A DNA stretch of 64,000 bases from Chlorocebus sabaeus (GCF_047675955.1 NC_132911.1:120791234-120855233), one strand, 5' to 3'; shown: positions 1 to 14,640, counted from the first letter of the stretch. Program-made: numbers and translations. The notes: generated by a model from the sequence alone, not told the origin.

Positions 1-535
1 TTCTGAGCCAGTGTGGAGGCAGAGAGGGTGAGAAGGAGGGAACAGATATAAGAATTAGAACAGAAGCAATTGACTGTATGTGGGAGTTGAAGAAGAAGAA
101 TAGTTTTGAGCTCAAGATGCCATTAATGGAAGCAGGGAAGTTAAGGGGAGGAGCTGGTTTGGGATGGAGATAATGAGTTTGGAGTGAAAGCATCAGCAGG
201 ACATGCAGGCTGAGCAGTGAAAACAGAGAACGGAAATGCATTTTTTTTCTTTTTTATAGAGCTCAGGAGATAGAGGTAGAATATGGGAGAGGAGAAGCAG
301 TTCTACTCTGACACAGAATAGGGGTCTGCACAGAGTTCAGATGCCAAAAGCAAGAAAGGAAGAAAGAGGGTGGGAGCATCTACATAGCCAGAGAAAGATT
401 TCAGAGTTTCATCTTTAAGAACTTCGATGAGCAAGGGGAAGAACAAGAGAATGGTATTGGTGCTGGTCAGAATGAGAAATAAAGGAGGAGAGGATGGCCT
501 GAGAGTGGCAGTAAAAACCTCACTGCCAAACAAGA
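1..535 (-). repeat. L2-like LINE fragment, antisense
   Basis: Purine-rich text such as 'ggtttgggatggagataatg' followed by 'agtttggag' follows the order of the reverse strand of the L2 body. The match is heavily diverged and the element runs off the left edge. The open frame inside it on the - strand has no coding signal. Confidence is moderate because the alignment is by eye. Confidence 0.45.
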
Positions 536-2312
536 TAGCTCAGCAGCAAAGGGAGGTGCATAGCCAAAATACAGATGCAGGAAAAAAAGCCAGTTTGTAG
601 TAAATATTGCAATAACAATTTTATTACCTGCTAGCTTATCAGTGTTTCAGAGAGAAGTAAATAATGTTCTCCCAATGTGTTCTATAAAGCTTCTTCCTTC
701 CATTTCCCCACTCCAGAGACAATTTGGCTTTTCCTAAATCTGATTAGACTTAAATCCCCCGTTGATTCAGTTATGTCTTTGTTTTATCACGTATGTTTTC
801 TAGCTGCCAAAAACTGGGCAAGGAAATTTTCTAAAGGAAAATATTCTCTTTCCTCATGAAACTACCAGGTGGTTTATAGCAGGTTTCATTTTCCCCAGGT
901 AACTTTGCCTCTCATCACTTTGTTTATTTATTTATTTTAATTTTTTTTTTTTTTAGTTCAAAATCTATTTTGGAAATAAAAATATTTCAGTGATTTCTTT
1001 GGACATATTTCTCTCTCCATGCTTGTCTTCTTTTTTTTTTCTTTCCCTATTTTTGAGGAATAATTGGGGTTTCTGAGTCTGTAAAGAATTAGAAGACTTC
1101 TTTAGTATTGCTACTTACCATAGTTTTATTCAGCAAGCCTGCTCATTTGCTTGTACAGAAAACTAGTGTTGTTTTGTTCTTAATAGATGGAACAGTAGAA
1201 ATTGATGAGCTTCCTGGCTAATACATCAGATCATGTTTTCCATAATTGAAGTCCTTTTTCAGTGATTTTCTCTATGACTCTAGTTTGGGTTTTCAGTGAT
1301 AAAATTCCAAACAGCAAAACCTAAAATCATCTACCTATCTATCACCCATTTGCATGCATGTGGTGTATTAGTATGCACACACACACACACAGTGTATGTG
1401 CACGTACATGCATGCATACACCACTGGAAAAATATATGCAAACCCAGCCAGATAAGCTTTCTCATAGCATTCCTATAACTGATACATAGTGCCTTAGAGA
1501 AAATTCACATGCTAAGGTTTTTGCTTATCTTTACCTTGAAAATGAGTCCATGCGAAATAAAGATCATCTCAGAAGAAGCAATCGAGAAGTTCATAAACTA
1601 TATCCTAGGCTGTTGCCATTTAATCATGGAAATAGTATTTTTTCCATCTTTAAATAATACTAAAATATTAAAAATGCTGTTTGGACAATGACCTTCTTCT
1701 AGTGTGTAATGTCCAGCACAATCCTTTACTACTTACAAACCAAATCTGGGCTGCTCAAGCTGTGGGCTGCACTGGGGCATGAAGAGGCTTGGCAGAGACC
1801 CGAGTGTGTGTTAAGCTATCAGCTTTGTCTGTGATCTGGAAAACAGTATCAGCAAATGGCATTTTACTTATAGAGTCCCTGAGAGTCATCTTAGCAGGGT
1901 TGAGCAGGAAATCATGTGAGATAGCCAAGTAAGAGGGACAAGAAGAGACCCAAATGAGGGACAAAGTCTGCAAGTGGACCAGGAAGAACAGTTGAATATC
2001 ACAGACAGGAACAGGGCAGGTTACTCTGGCAGGGTGTTATGTTATTGAGAACAGGACCAACCTCTTTTCTGGCCTCGCCCCCATCTCCCTTCATGTTTTT
2101 CCCCACACGTTTGAAACCATTGAGATGTGCCCTAGAAATTGCAGTTACAAAGCAGGGGATAGACTTGGAAGAAGTGGACCTTCCACACAGGATCCAGGGA
2201 GGTAGGTGTTGAGACTAAGCCACTGGGTCTGGTTTAATAAGCTTAGGGACAGATGCAGTCTTGGTCCGATGCAGGGTGTGGAGTTAGCAGATGGTGTCAA
2301 GAATGGCATGCA
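536..2312. other. Unannotated AT-rich stretch
   Basis: No gene, RNA gene or clear repeat was recognised. It holds short poly-T tracts near 941-955 and 1031-1041 and a short CA run at about 1376-1391. Open frames here are about 60-72 codons with no codon bias and no convincing splice sites. Confidence 0.5.
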
Positions 2313-2709
2313 TGTTAGGTTGTTCTAGTATTGCTATAAAGAGATATTTGAGACTGGGTAATTTGTGAAGAAGAGAAGTTTAATTGGCTCATGGTTCTTC
2401 AGGCTGTCCATGCATGGCAAAAGCATCTGCCCAGCTTCTGGGGAGGCCTCAAGGAACTTTTACTCATGGTGGAAGGTGAAGCAGCAGCAGGCACATGACA
2501 TGGTAAAAGTGGAGCAAGAGAGCGAGCAGGGAAGGTGTTTTTTAAACACTCAGATCTCATGTGAACTCACTCGTCACCAAGGGGAGGGTGCTAAGCCATT
2601 CATGACAGATGCACCCCTGATCCAGACACCTGCCATCAGGCCCCACCTTGAATATTGAGGATGACAGTTCAATGTGAGATTTGTAGGGGACATATATCCA
2701 AACCACATT
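2313..2709 (-). mobile_element. MaLR LTR (MST/MLT1-like), antisense
   Basis: The stretch reads as a reversed MaLR LTR: 'gagactgggtaatttgtgaa' near the left end, 'tcatggtggaaggtgaagc' in the middle and 'gtgagatttgtaggggaca' near the right end. It is more diverged than the LTR at 7172. No internal region is attached, so it is probably a solo LTR. Confidence 0.75.
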
Positions 2710-4074
2710 ATGTGGGAAGGGAAGAGTCTGCGTTCAGAGTGGCACACAAGTGTGGCCATAGGGCTGGGGTCAGAACTAGGAAACCATAGAGGGAGGTGAA
2801 GCAGCATGCCTGTGGCCTACAGAGTCTGGTTAGACCCCAGGAGTGGCCGGATAATTCTGTCTTCCTCTCTCTTACTGCAGGGCTGAGTCTCTTTGATGGC
2901 TGTGACCTCATTTAGGGCTTTACCCATAGTTTTGGTCCACAGTGGTCTTGTGAGAGGGAGTTTAAAGCCCCTTTGGCAGAAATCATTTTTCCTGGTTGGA
3001 ATCCTCACTTAAAACAGATCCCCTCCATTTGTATGGTGCGGGACCTTTCGTATGTAACACCATGAGAGGGCTTCAGGCAACAGCTGCTGATGACACAATG
3101 CTTAATGACTTCCAGTCCAACAATGCGAGTTCATGGGAAGTATTTAGAGACCACACAAGCCAGAATGTAATCAGTGACTAGGGCTTCCCATCAACAGACA
3201 AATCCATAAATATTTATTCTTGGCAGAATTGCTTTGGATGGCTGCTCACCTTCTTTCCAAAATGCTTCCTTTTCTCAGCTTGTTTAATTACATTAGGAAG
3301 AAAGTCTCTCTCTCTTTTTTTTCTTTAGCGGCTGCTAAATCTCTCTTTCATTGGGGAAATTATGGTCCAGGCAGAGCAGGATTTTGTGTGGATCAGCCAG
3401 AGGGCTCCCCTCTGGTTTCCACTTATGTAGGGATGTGAAAACACCACAGGAATAAATCAGAAATGTCCTAAGTGCCTGTTTTGTTCAGGACTCCACATGT
3501 GACTTTTTATAAAGCAAGCAAAATATAAATCAGGCCATTTTTTTTCCCCAAAGCAGACAACAATTTCAAATGCAAAGCAAAAGGCATCTTTGATAGCACT
3601 GACCATTCTTTGATGCAACATACACATGCAAATTGGAAAATATATTGGACATATTATAACCTAGGTTTTTATTCCACTTCCTCCTATGTCTTTTTCCCTG
3701 GCAGCTGTCAATATAGAATCAGGGAAAGTGGGACAGAAAATTCTACCTTGAGAAGGAAAAGCACATAATATAGAGAAAGTTCTGGTTTAAAAGGAAGAGG
3801 TAGAAAAATCTTAACTCTTTTGCTTTCTCAGTTGACTGTCAAAAGGAAAACGGAATGAGAGTAAGGGAAAACAGGAGTTGAGACACATTTGACATGTGAT
3901 TTTTCTCTTCTAGGTAGAAAGTCTAATAGCTCCAGAGAGGTATTAGATGAAGTGAGGGAAAACCTAAAAGAAGAGGCTATTTTATATTACTTTTCTATTA
4001 AGAGATCTGAGAAAAGACCACCTTCATGATGGCTCCTCTCACTCTCACACCAACCTGTGATGGCTACCTTAGAA
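2710..4074. other. Unannotated stretch
   Basis: No repeat or gene was confidently recognised. A pyrimidine tract and AG at about 3308-3329 resembles a 3' splice site, and the next 30 or so codons are open in one frame. No good donor or coding bias supports an exon. Confidence 0.4.
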
Positions 4075-4082
4075 TAAAATCC

Positions 4083-4375
<293 letters not shown>

Positions 4376-6467
4376 TAAAATCCTTGATATAGAGTATTTA
4401 TTAAACAAGACTCCATCTCTATAAGGGTGAAAGGTATTGAGACATTCTCACATGTTCTTCAGGGACATGTGAGAAGTAGCTGATGGTGCTTGTTGGTTAA
4501 CAGGAGGATGTCTCAGGGATGTGAAGTGATGGTATAGCTGATGATAATTGGGCATACAATTCTGCCTAGGGATCAACAAGATATTACAGTGAGATCTCAG
4601 AGTATACACAACACCAGCAATTGCTGAAGAGGGGCAAGTTCAATAGGAGTGATCACAGGTTACTGATCAAAGTAAGAGAACCTGTCACAGACTTTATCAT
4701 TTGATGCCAGGAGGATGACTCACCACTGGACAGCCAGAGAGCATTATCTCAGTGATCAGGGGAGCCAGAGGAAAACACAAGGACCTGTGTGTGGGAAAAT
4801 GAGACTTTCTCTGCACCAGGAGGCTATGTAAGCCCTCCTTCCCCAGCCCCTCCTCACCCAGCCCCATCTGGGAGAGGAAGAAGAGGAGGGGAGAGAAATA
4901 TGTGAGGGCAGGAAATTTATCTGAGCGGTAGTGGATCATTGAAATGGCACTGTTTAATTTATTGAGTTGGACTAAGTTTAACAGATAAAATTGATTGAAG
5001 TGTTCCCTCTACTATCCAATAAAGTAAGGCCTTGTGAGGAAGATCAGATTCACTCTGGGAAATAAACTCAGTGTCTTTACACATTCAAATGTGTGTTTAA
5101 CTTTGACCTCACTGTGTTAATCATGTTTTACGTTTTGCTTTTATATTTTATTACATAAATTTTAAATACTTTAGTATGTCTCCCAGAAAGTTATCTGGGT
5201 CAGAAAGATTGCAACAGAAAACTGGAGACCATAAACTATGGAAAAGTGAGAAAGATGACCTGAACATTAAACCTGGAAACGAAATTTAAAGCCTTATAAA
5301 TATACAAGTATATAACTTTTCTCTATGCTTAGTGAGATTGGGTGTCTAACATTTGTGAGTTGTTTTGCTGATAGAAAAATTGGTGAAATGAATTTAAAAA
5401 TTACATAATAAATTCCTTATTTAGAACATAAGGAAGGATATTATTTATATTAATAGAAAACTTTTTTTCCTTATTTATCAAAGAAACGAATGAATACAAA
5501 ATTGTAGCCGGCTGGTGTCCCTGCATATCTTAGTAAATCCCTGGTCTAAGAGTCAGCGCTTTCCCTAGGCAGCAGCAGTAGGAGCATGTAGCCACAGCAG
5601 TCAAATTGCTTTACACAGTCCCCATGGGGAGACTTTACACAGTCTCCATGGGAGCAGCCATTTTGTTTCTCATGTCCCACTATCTTGGTCATAGGATAAC
5701 TTGAATTGGACAAATGATGCAAGCTTGGGGCAATTGGTTGCTTCTCCAGGAATTCTCAATCCAAGAGGAAAAAGAGAGAGCTCAGTCTTGTCTGCATAGT
5801 TAATACAAGCCTTGAAAAGTAAGTTACATGCAGGATCAGACAGAGTTTTCAGAAGATATCCTGTGGAAGTTGGTGCCTTCCATTATATGACTAGGGCTGG
5901 TGGAACCTGGGCTGGCTGCCCCTTAGCAAAATGAGAAAACTGGGAAATTTACCATGGATGGATCCCATGGCCCCATTCTGTATTACTCCTTCCTTCAACA
6001 CTTCAGTTGGCCTCTCATGTGTTGGTGGAACACAGGAAGGTTTTATCTTGGCGATGAGGAGACCATCATCTTTCTATCACTTGCTGACCCATGGGATGTC
6101 AAACTGTCAACTTCCAATGGGGAAAAACAACAATGTGAAGAAAGGGACCCCAGTTAAACCAAGACTGGGCAGTGAGTGCAAGTAGGCAAGCCCCTTCTTT
6201 CCACTGTCCTGTTGCTTTAATGGTCCTGGGCAGCAAGCAAGCTGGCTCAAGCTCTGTTGTTTTGTGTTCAGTCCACGGAGGCTCTCACTCTACCCATTGC
6301 TAGTATATCTGCTGTCCTTTCTTCTTAGTAACTTGTTTAGAGATTTTAAATTACAAAGAAGTGGTGGGAATAGCTTCTTTCTTGAAGTAAGGGTCCTGGT
6401 GATCTAGCTGCTGCCTGGCTCTGTTACAGGCATCTGTTGTTTATACCACCCAACCTCTTCTAGAAAT
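4376..6467. other. Unannotated stretch with a small hairpin and a tandem repeat
   Basis: No gene was recognised. A perfect 11-bp inverted repeat lies at 4445-4455 and 4465-4475 with a 9-bp loop. A 24-bp unit starting 'ctttacacagt' is repeated head to tail at 5609-5632 and 5633-5655 with small differences. Open frames at 5931-6185 lack coding signals. Confidence 0.45.
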
Positions 6468-6469
6468 AG

Positions 6470-6751
<282 letters not shown>

Positions 6752-6769
6752 AGAAGAGTGATTTTTTTT

Positions 6770-7171
6770 CTCCTGGGGAATCACCCTGACCTCACACTCA
6801 CTTTACCTCTTTCAGGTGGAGTTGACTCCCACTGGCTTTGGTGAGACTGTGACACAGATTGGGTGAATCAGAACATTACAGTCTCCTGGATGTTGTGATT
6901 GGTTGAAGACTGGTCACATGACTCAATCAGTGTTAGTGAGATCCAATCATCTCATAGTGCTAGGACTGCTGGAACAAATGTGTACTTTTTTTTTTTTCCT
7001 TCTCTGGGACTTTTGGCAATAAGGGATAGGTTGGCCTGGACTTCTAGGGATCATCTCCTGAAGCCTGAAAGTGAGTCAATAATTTGGAAAAACAAAACTG
7101 AGAAGTGAAGAGTAACTCAGCCTTGATAATATGTTCTGAGCTCTTGCATCCTGTTATGCCTGGAAGCCCTG
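6770..7171. other. Unannotated, possible old LTR scrap
   Basis: Text such as 'ggtcacatgactcaatcag' resembles the body of old mammalian LTR repeats, but I could not assign a family. No gene or RNA gene was seen. Confidence 0.25.
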
Positions 7172-7546
7172 TGTATTAGTCTATTCTCACACTGCTAATA
7201 AAGACATATCTGAGACTGGGTAATTTATAAAGGAAAGAGGTTTAATTGACTCACAGTTCAGTGTGGCTGGGGAGGTCTCAAGGAAACTTACAATCATGGT
7301 GGAAGGGGAAGCAAATACATCCTCCTTCACATCGCAGCAACAAGGAGAAGTGCTGAGTAAAGGGGGAAAGCCCCTTATAAAATCATCAGATTTCATGAGA
7401 ACGCTCACTATCACAGGAACAGCATAAAGCTAACCAGCCCCATGATTCAATTACCTCCCACCATGCCCCACTCACCACACATGGGGATTATGAGAACAGC
7501 AATTCAAGGTGAGATTTGGGTGGGGACACAGATCCAAACCGTAACA
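7172..7546 (-). mobile_element. MaLR LTR (THE1/MST family), antisense
   Basis: A complete 375-bp LTR begins 'tgtattagtctattctcac' and ends 'ggacacagatccaaaccg' followed by 'taaca', the reversed ends of a THE1/MST LTR. No matching 5-bp target duplication is evident. Its right 260 bp are part of the local duplication described separately. Confidence 0.92.
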
Positions 7547-7610
7547 TTGACTCCACTGGATTTTAGTCATATAAATGGATAGATGTCTTGCATGCTTGAG
7601 CCACTTGGAG
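7287..7610 (+). repeat. Local duplication, copy 1
   Basis: This 324-bp block is repeated in direct orientation at 9925-10249. By hand count the copies differ at about 14 positions plus one inserted A, roughly 95% identity. The block covers the right 260 bp of the MaLR LTR and 64 bp of flanking non-LTR sequence. The shared flank shows that the copies come from duplication of the locus, not from two independent LTR insertions. Confidence 0.93.
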
Positions 7611-7616
7611 AGATGT

Positions 7617-7654
7617 TTTTTTGTTGTTTTTTGTTTTTTGTTTTTTGTTTTTGT
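7617..7654. repeat. (TTTTTTG)n simple repeat
   Basis: A run of T-rich units separated by single G bases directly follows the end of duplication copy 1. Confidence 0.85.
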
Positions 7655-8816
7655 CTCTTTGAAAGATTTCTTACTGTCATATCACCATTATTCTGTGATT
7701 TTGGTTCAATCACTGTGGCCAGGAGAATGTGATGCTTTAAGCGACCAAGTCAGATTTTGTGACTTCTATGGGCCCCTCTAATTCAACTCTACAAAGTTTG
7801 TAAACAGATTGACTTTCAAGTTTAACAAGAATCTGTCTTAACAACACAAGGTAAGTCCATACAATCTAAAGTGGCTACACAATCTGGAGGACTCACATTT
7901 ATTTAACATCCTGCAAATGCAGATGGCGGTGAATGAGATCATATTCTGATGAAGCTGTTCAGGTTTTTGTTGATACTTAGGAAATACTGAGTAAACATTT
8001 TTAACTTTTAGGGACTATAAATTCAGTATACTAATTATTAATCACTATCTCCTGTTCCTCCTTCCTTCTATAACCTACAATAAGAAAAAAAGGCACAATG
8101 TCCTAGTCATACTAAATGTCCTTTTCAAAAATAACATTTTACTGGGAAGTGGGGGGCTCCTAAATTGAAGGCAATTTAAGCCGTAAAATTTCGCCAGATA
8201 ATGGAGTATTCTAAATTGACTATGGTGGTGAAGGGCAGCAAACTGTGTAAAAACTTACCTACAATTTCCAAGAAGATCAGAAATGTCTTGGACCTTGAAA
8301 GACTTTGAACAGATTCATTTTTTATATAAGAAGTAAAAAAAATGTTGAAAGTCATGCCTAATGAAAATCAATCTTTTTGTTCTATTATGCATTGATGAAA
8401 GAAGTTTCATGATCATTAGAGTGATTGAAGTCTGAATTCTTTTTAATGAATATTACATTCCTACCCATTAAGAGGAGGCACCGCAGCAAGCCAGACTCGA
8501 ACCCAGTTTTCACTCCCTGTAGTGTTTCCATCAGGGGTTCTGGGAGTCAGCTCCTCTGAGCCTGCCTGCTGTGGAAGAAGGGTGCTTCACTAGTAAAATA
8601 TAATGTCGGGCAAAATAAAAGCAAGAAACAGCTTTAGATTCAGATAGACATGCTAAACAAGGATGATCATGACTTTAATTAATTGGCAGAAGAGTCACAC
8701 TGGTACGGTATGCTCTGCCATCTCATTTGCTCCACATGCATCATTTTTGCACATAATTATCACCACCATCCTCTCAACTGCTTCTCTCCACATGTGTTGC
8801 CCATCTCAGCGAGCAA
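7655..8816. other. Unannotated stretch with a MIR-like scrap
   Basis: The only recognisable segment is 8475-8530, where 'gactcgaacccag' resembles the reversed MIR core. The rest shows no gene or repeat I can support. Confidence 0.4.
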
Positions 8817-8823
8817 AACCACT

Positions 8824-9142
8824 TTATTTTTATTTATTTGTTTTGTTTTGTTTTGTTTTTGAGACAGTGTCTCACTCTGTCACCCAGGCTAGAGTGCAGT
8901 GGTGTGATCTCGGCTCACTGAAACATCTGCCCTCCCGAGTTCAAGCGATTCTCCTGCCTCAGCTGCCCAAGTAGCTGGGATTACAGGTGCCCTCCATCAT
9001 GTTCAGCTCATTTTTGTATTTTTAGTAGAGACGGGGTTTCGCTATGTTGGCCAGACTGGTCTCGAGTTCCTGACCTCAAGTGATCTGCCCAACTTGGCCT
9101 CCGAAAGTGCTGGGATTACAGGCATGAGCCACTATGTGTGGC
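8824..9142 (-). mobile_element. Alu (AluS-like), antisense
   Basis: The reversed Alu has a long TTTTG-rich tail at 8827-8860 and the motif 'tttttagtagagacggggtt'. A short target duplication 'aaccact' lies at 8817-8823 and 9143-9149. The body is full length with scattered changes. Confidence 0.94.
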
Positions 9143-9149
9143 AACCACT

Positions 9150-9924
9150 GTTTTTTTCACCAACTGCTGAAGCCAAAAGCCTCGTCCTTGCTATTGGTTC
9201 CACCTCTCTCTCACCTTTAAGTCTCAACTCTCACTGTATCTCCAAGATTCATCCAAAATTCCTCCCAAATGTATCTTAAATTTCCCCTTTATTTGCCCTT
9301 TTGCTACTTTCCTGGTTCAGGGAATTAGCCATCGATGACTTTAATAGTTTTGTATACTCTTTGAGTAATTTTTTATTTTTACAATTTTATTACAGAACAA
9401 TGCAAACTCATTATTAAAAACAACAAGAAAATAAACATAAGAAAATGATAAAGAATAGCTATAATCCCATCTACATTTCGGTTGCTTATTAAAAAGGAAT
9501 TAGAAATGAGAGTATAAAAAAGAAAACAAAACTGCTTAAAATTATATCAGGTTTTGCAAAACTATCTCATGGTGTTTCAAAATTAAAAATATTGGGGATA
9601 TTTATTTTCAACCAAAGAGTTATTTCAGTAATTATCAAGTATCACCTTACAGAGCACTTAGCATATTTCAAGTATTTAGTATTTTGTTCAACTGAAACTC
9701 AAATGATGAGTTTTATATTATTATTGAAAGTGAATGTGTGATGGGAAAGAATATATCTATGGATCCTCAGGGGTCAGTGTACCCCAATTTAGAGGGTTAG
9801 TAGCTACTTCCAACATTTGTGAGGTTCCAGAGAAGAGTACAGTAGAGGCCTGGATAATATACATCTAAATATTTTGAAGTTTTGAATCAAGTTAATAAAC
9901 CTATACATTGTATTATCTTCATCT
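9150..9924. other. Unannotated AT-rich stretch
   Basis: No gene or confidently assignable repeat was found. The A-rich segment around 9380-9540 may be a decayed LINE fragment. Confidence 0.35.
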
Positions 9925-10249
9925 CTTACAATCATGGTGGAAGGGGAAGCAAATACGTCCTTCTTCACATGGCAGCAACAAGGAGCAGTGCTGAGTAAAG
10001 GGGGAAAAGCCCCTTATAAAACCATTAGATTTCATGAGAACGCTCACTATCACAAGAACAGCATAAAGGTAACCAGCCCCATGATTCAATTACCTCCCAC
10101 CATGCCCCTCTCACCACACATGGGGATTATGAGAATAGCAATTCAAGGTGAGATTTGGGTGGGGACACAGATCCAAACCGTAACATTGACTCTACTGGAT
10201 TTTAGTCATATAAATTGATTGATGTCTTTCATGCTTGAGCCACTTGGAG
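9925..10249 (+). repeat. Local duplication, copy 2
   Basis: This is the second copy of the 7287-7610 block, offset by 2638-2639 bp and in the same orientation. The LTR part is 9925-10185 and lacks the first 115 bp of the element; the shared non-LTR flank is 10186-10249. It begins abruptly inside the LTR without the LTR terminus, as expected of a copied segment. Confidence 0.93.
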
Positions 10250-10727
10250 GACTCTGTCATGACTTTGAAGACTGGGTTTGAATTTCATGTTCTGGAATTT
10301 TCAGACTTCTGCTCTAGAATAGGATGGTGTTGGGAAAACCCACAGGTCCTTGCATTGTCTCCCCACAGTGGCTGTGTCCTGTCTGTTGAGGCACCTTGTT
10401 TGCCCAGGGGTGGGCGGGCACACTGTCAGTACAGTCTGCCCATGGGAAGATGGCCCAAACAAGCCCGCAGACACCCTGGAAGTAGGTTTGATCACTAGTT
10501 TTGGTGTGGTTTGCACGTATAATCTGACTTTATTAATCACCTTTTCCTGTCATAAACACACGCAACTTGATTTTTAATCAATTTATATGTGACTCTTTCA
10601 CATTCAAATTCAAATGACATTTTCCTGGAGGAAATTTTCGTGATCTATAGTTTCCTACGTTTCTGTTATAGGATGAAACTGAAATCAGTCAGTGATTCAG
10701 AGACATGTCCAGTGCCCTTATGGAGTC
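10250..10727. other. Unannotated stretch
   Basis: No gene or repeat was recognised. Overlapping open frames on both strands at 10301-10577 have no coding bias and no splice context. Confidence 0.4.
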
Positions 10728-11100
10728 TGTATCTGTTAATCATTGCTGAGAGACAAAACAGCACCGAAATCTAGTGAATCAAATAATGACAGATTTTTTT
10801 TTTTCTCATGATTCTGTGGGTTGGCTGTGAGATTCCACTGCCAGTTTTGGCTGAGCTTGAACATGGGGCAGCATTCAGCGGGAGGGTGGACTGGGCTGGA
10901 AGGTCTGATACGGCTCATTTCCATGCTTGGCCATTGGTGCTGGCCACCCACTAAGGCACTAGTTCTCCTAAAGTGCCTCAGACTCTCCAGCAGGCTAGAC
11001 CAGCTTCCTTACTTGGCTGGTCAGGGCAGCATTTCAATAGCACAAAAGCAGAAGCTGCAACATCTTCAGAAACCCGGACTCTGAAATTTCCGTGACATCA
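10728..11100 (-). mobile_element. Old MLT1-like LTR, antisense
   Basis: 'tgtatctgttaatcattgct' at the left edge matches the reversed MLT1 terminus, and 'tctcatgattctgtgggttg' matches the next part of the reversed LTR. The remainder is degraded, so family and right edge are uncertain. Confidence 0.5.
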
Positions 11101-11104
11101 CTTC

Positions 11105-12345
11105 TGTCACATTCTATTTATTGGTTAAGCAAGACATATCCATTACCTTGTTTACCTATCATTTGTTTAGTTAGACATTTGAAATTTATCCTCTTAGTTA
11201 TTTTGAAATATATTATGTAATATGTTATTATTGACTTTAGTCATCCTGTTGTCCACTATATCTAAAAACCTATTCCCCCCTGTCTGTCTAAAACTTTGTA
11301 CTCTTTGATCAACAACTTTCTATTCTCTCTCCCCCACTTCCCCAGCCTCTGGTAACCATCATTCTACTTTCTACTTTATGAGTTCAACTTTGTTAGATTC
11401 CACATATAAGTGAGATCATGCGGTATTTGTCTTTCTGCGGCTGCCTTATTTTACTTAGCATGATGTCTTCCTTTTGTAAGGCTGAATACTATTCCATTGT
11501 GTATATATACCACTTTTTCTTTGTCATTTTAGCTGTTGATGGACACTTAGGTTGTTTTAATGTCTTGACTACTGTAATAACGCTGCAATGAATATGGGAA
11601 TCTAGATATTCCTTCCACATATTGATGTCAGTTCCTTTGGCTATATATTGTAAAATGGAATTACTGGGTCATAGGATAGTTCTATTTTTAATTATTTGAG
11701 GAGCCTCCATACTGTTGTCCATAATGGCTGTACTAATTTACAGTCCCACCAACAACATACAAGAGTTCCCTTTTCTCCATATCCTCTTCAACACTTACTG
11801 TACTTTTTTTTTTTGATAAAAGCCATTCTAACAGGTCTCAGGTGATATCTCATTGTACTTTTAATTTGCAGTTTCCTAATGATTAGTGATGCTGAGTTTC
11901 TTTTCATGCCTATTGGCCATTTTTAATCTTCTTTTGAAGTATTTCTGTTCAGATCCTTTGCCTATGTTTTAATTTGGTTGTTTTCTTGCTATTAAGTTAG
12001 TTGGCTTTTTTATATGTTTTGGATATTGACCCCTTATCAGAAGTATGGGTTGCAAATATATTCTCCCATTTTGTGGATTATCTCTTCACTGTGTTAATTG
12101 TTTTCTTTGTAGTACAGAAGATTTTTAGTTTGATGCCATTTTGTCTATTTTTGCTTTTGTTGCCTGTGCTTTTGGGTCATGTCTAAAAATCATGGCCCCA
12201 ACTCATGTCATGGAGCTTTTCTACCATGTTTTCTTCTTGTAGTTTTACAGTTTCAGATCTTATATATATCCCTGTAATTGATTTTGAGTTGATTTTTGTA
12301 TATGGTGTAAGATAAGGATCTAATTTTATTTATTCCTCAAATACT
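11105..12345 (-). mobile_element. L1 3' end, antisense, 5' truncated
   Basis: The strand reads as the reverse of L1 3' UTR and distal ORF2. 'tattccattgtgtatatata' is the reverse of the L1 segment ending ORF2, and 'gatattgaccccttatcag' lies further inside. The reverse-transcriptase core is not included, and stops and indels show that it is dead. Divergence suggests an L1PB or L1MA age class. Confidence 0.9.
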
Positions 12346-14085
<1,740 letters not shown>

Positions 14086-14542
14086 GATACTTCTTTCTAC
14101 TCTACAAATAGTTCTTGCTTTTTGACTTAAAATAGACCACTATTCTTTAAAAAATTTCCTTTGCAATCTGGTCTGTCTCATTCAGTACCATTTTCACCTC
14201 ACCTATTCAAAACTCTTTCCCTTTGGAAAATAAATACCCTCTTATAAGTTTAAGTCAGTTTCTCATAAGAGATATTTTAGCCTAGAGAATATTGTGATCT
14301 GAGTCACATGGATCATAAAACCCAATGGCACAGTGGATGACATGGCTCTTCTGTGATCTGGTGCCTGCCTGAGTTCCCCATCAGCCCTCCACAAACAGTT
14401 CATAGGGTTGGTAGGTGGGACCTGACAGTCTACTCATTCTGTCCTTTCTGCTTGTTTATGAATTAAGGTAGATGGCATTGGGAAAGTTAATCTTTCTTGA
14501 CACAGGAGAGTAAGTAGAAGGCAGCATCATACTTGGCTAATT

Positions 14543-14583
14543 GGGGTGGGTGGGTGGAGGTGGTTCTTCTTTCCCTGTGACAG
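14543..14583 (+). promoter_or_regulatory. Candidate 3' splice region with G-run
   Basis: Upstream of the exon at 14584 are a branch-like 'gctaatt' (about 14536-14542), a G-run GGGG-T-GGG-T-GGG-T-GG-A-GG at 14543-14560, then 'ttcttctttccctgtgacag'. The last is a good pyrimidine tract plus AG. G triplets near splice sites are known binding sites of hnRNP H/F, so the exon could be regulated. That role is inferred. Confidence 0.45.
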
Positions 14584-14640
14584 AAGGTGGAAGACTTCGA
14601 AATGTACCAGAAGGAGACGGATGCCGACTGTGAGAAGGAG
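14584..14640 (+). CDS. Candidate coding exon (57 bp), gene not identified
   Basis: The block is bounded by a strong acceptor (pyrimidine tract and CAG ending at 14583) and donor 'GAG|gtaata' at 14641. In phase 0 it reads KVEDFEMYQKETDADCEKE, acidic and highly polar. About 15 of 19 codons end in G or C, unlike the AT-rich surroundings. One other frame contains a stop and the third reads as an improbable run of basic residues. At 57 bp it keeps phase, so it could be a cassette exon. The next candidate exon begins in the same phase 884 bp downstream and ends in a stop, so this would be the penultimate coding exon, probably of a cytoplasmic C-terminal tail. I do not recognise the protein and claim no function. 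It might instead be an exonised fragment or chance. Confidence 0.6.

Noticed and set aside
3308..3438. Acceptor-like site followed by an open frame
   Set aside because: No convincing donor, ordinary codon use and no partner exon in phase.
8475..8620. Exon-like text followed by AATAAA
   Set aside because: The left part is a MIR scrap and the presumed acceptor lies in it; no partner exon was found.
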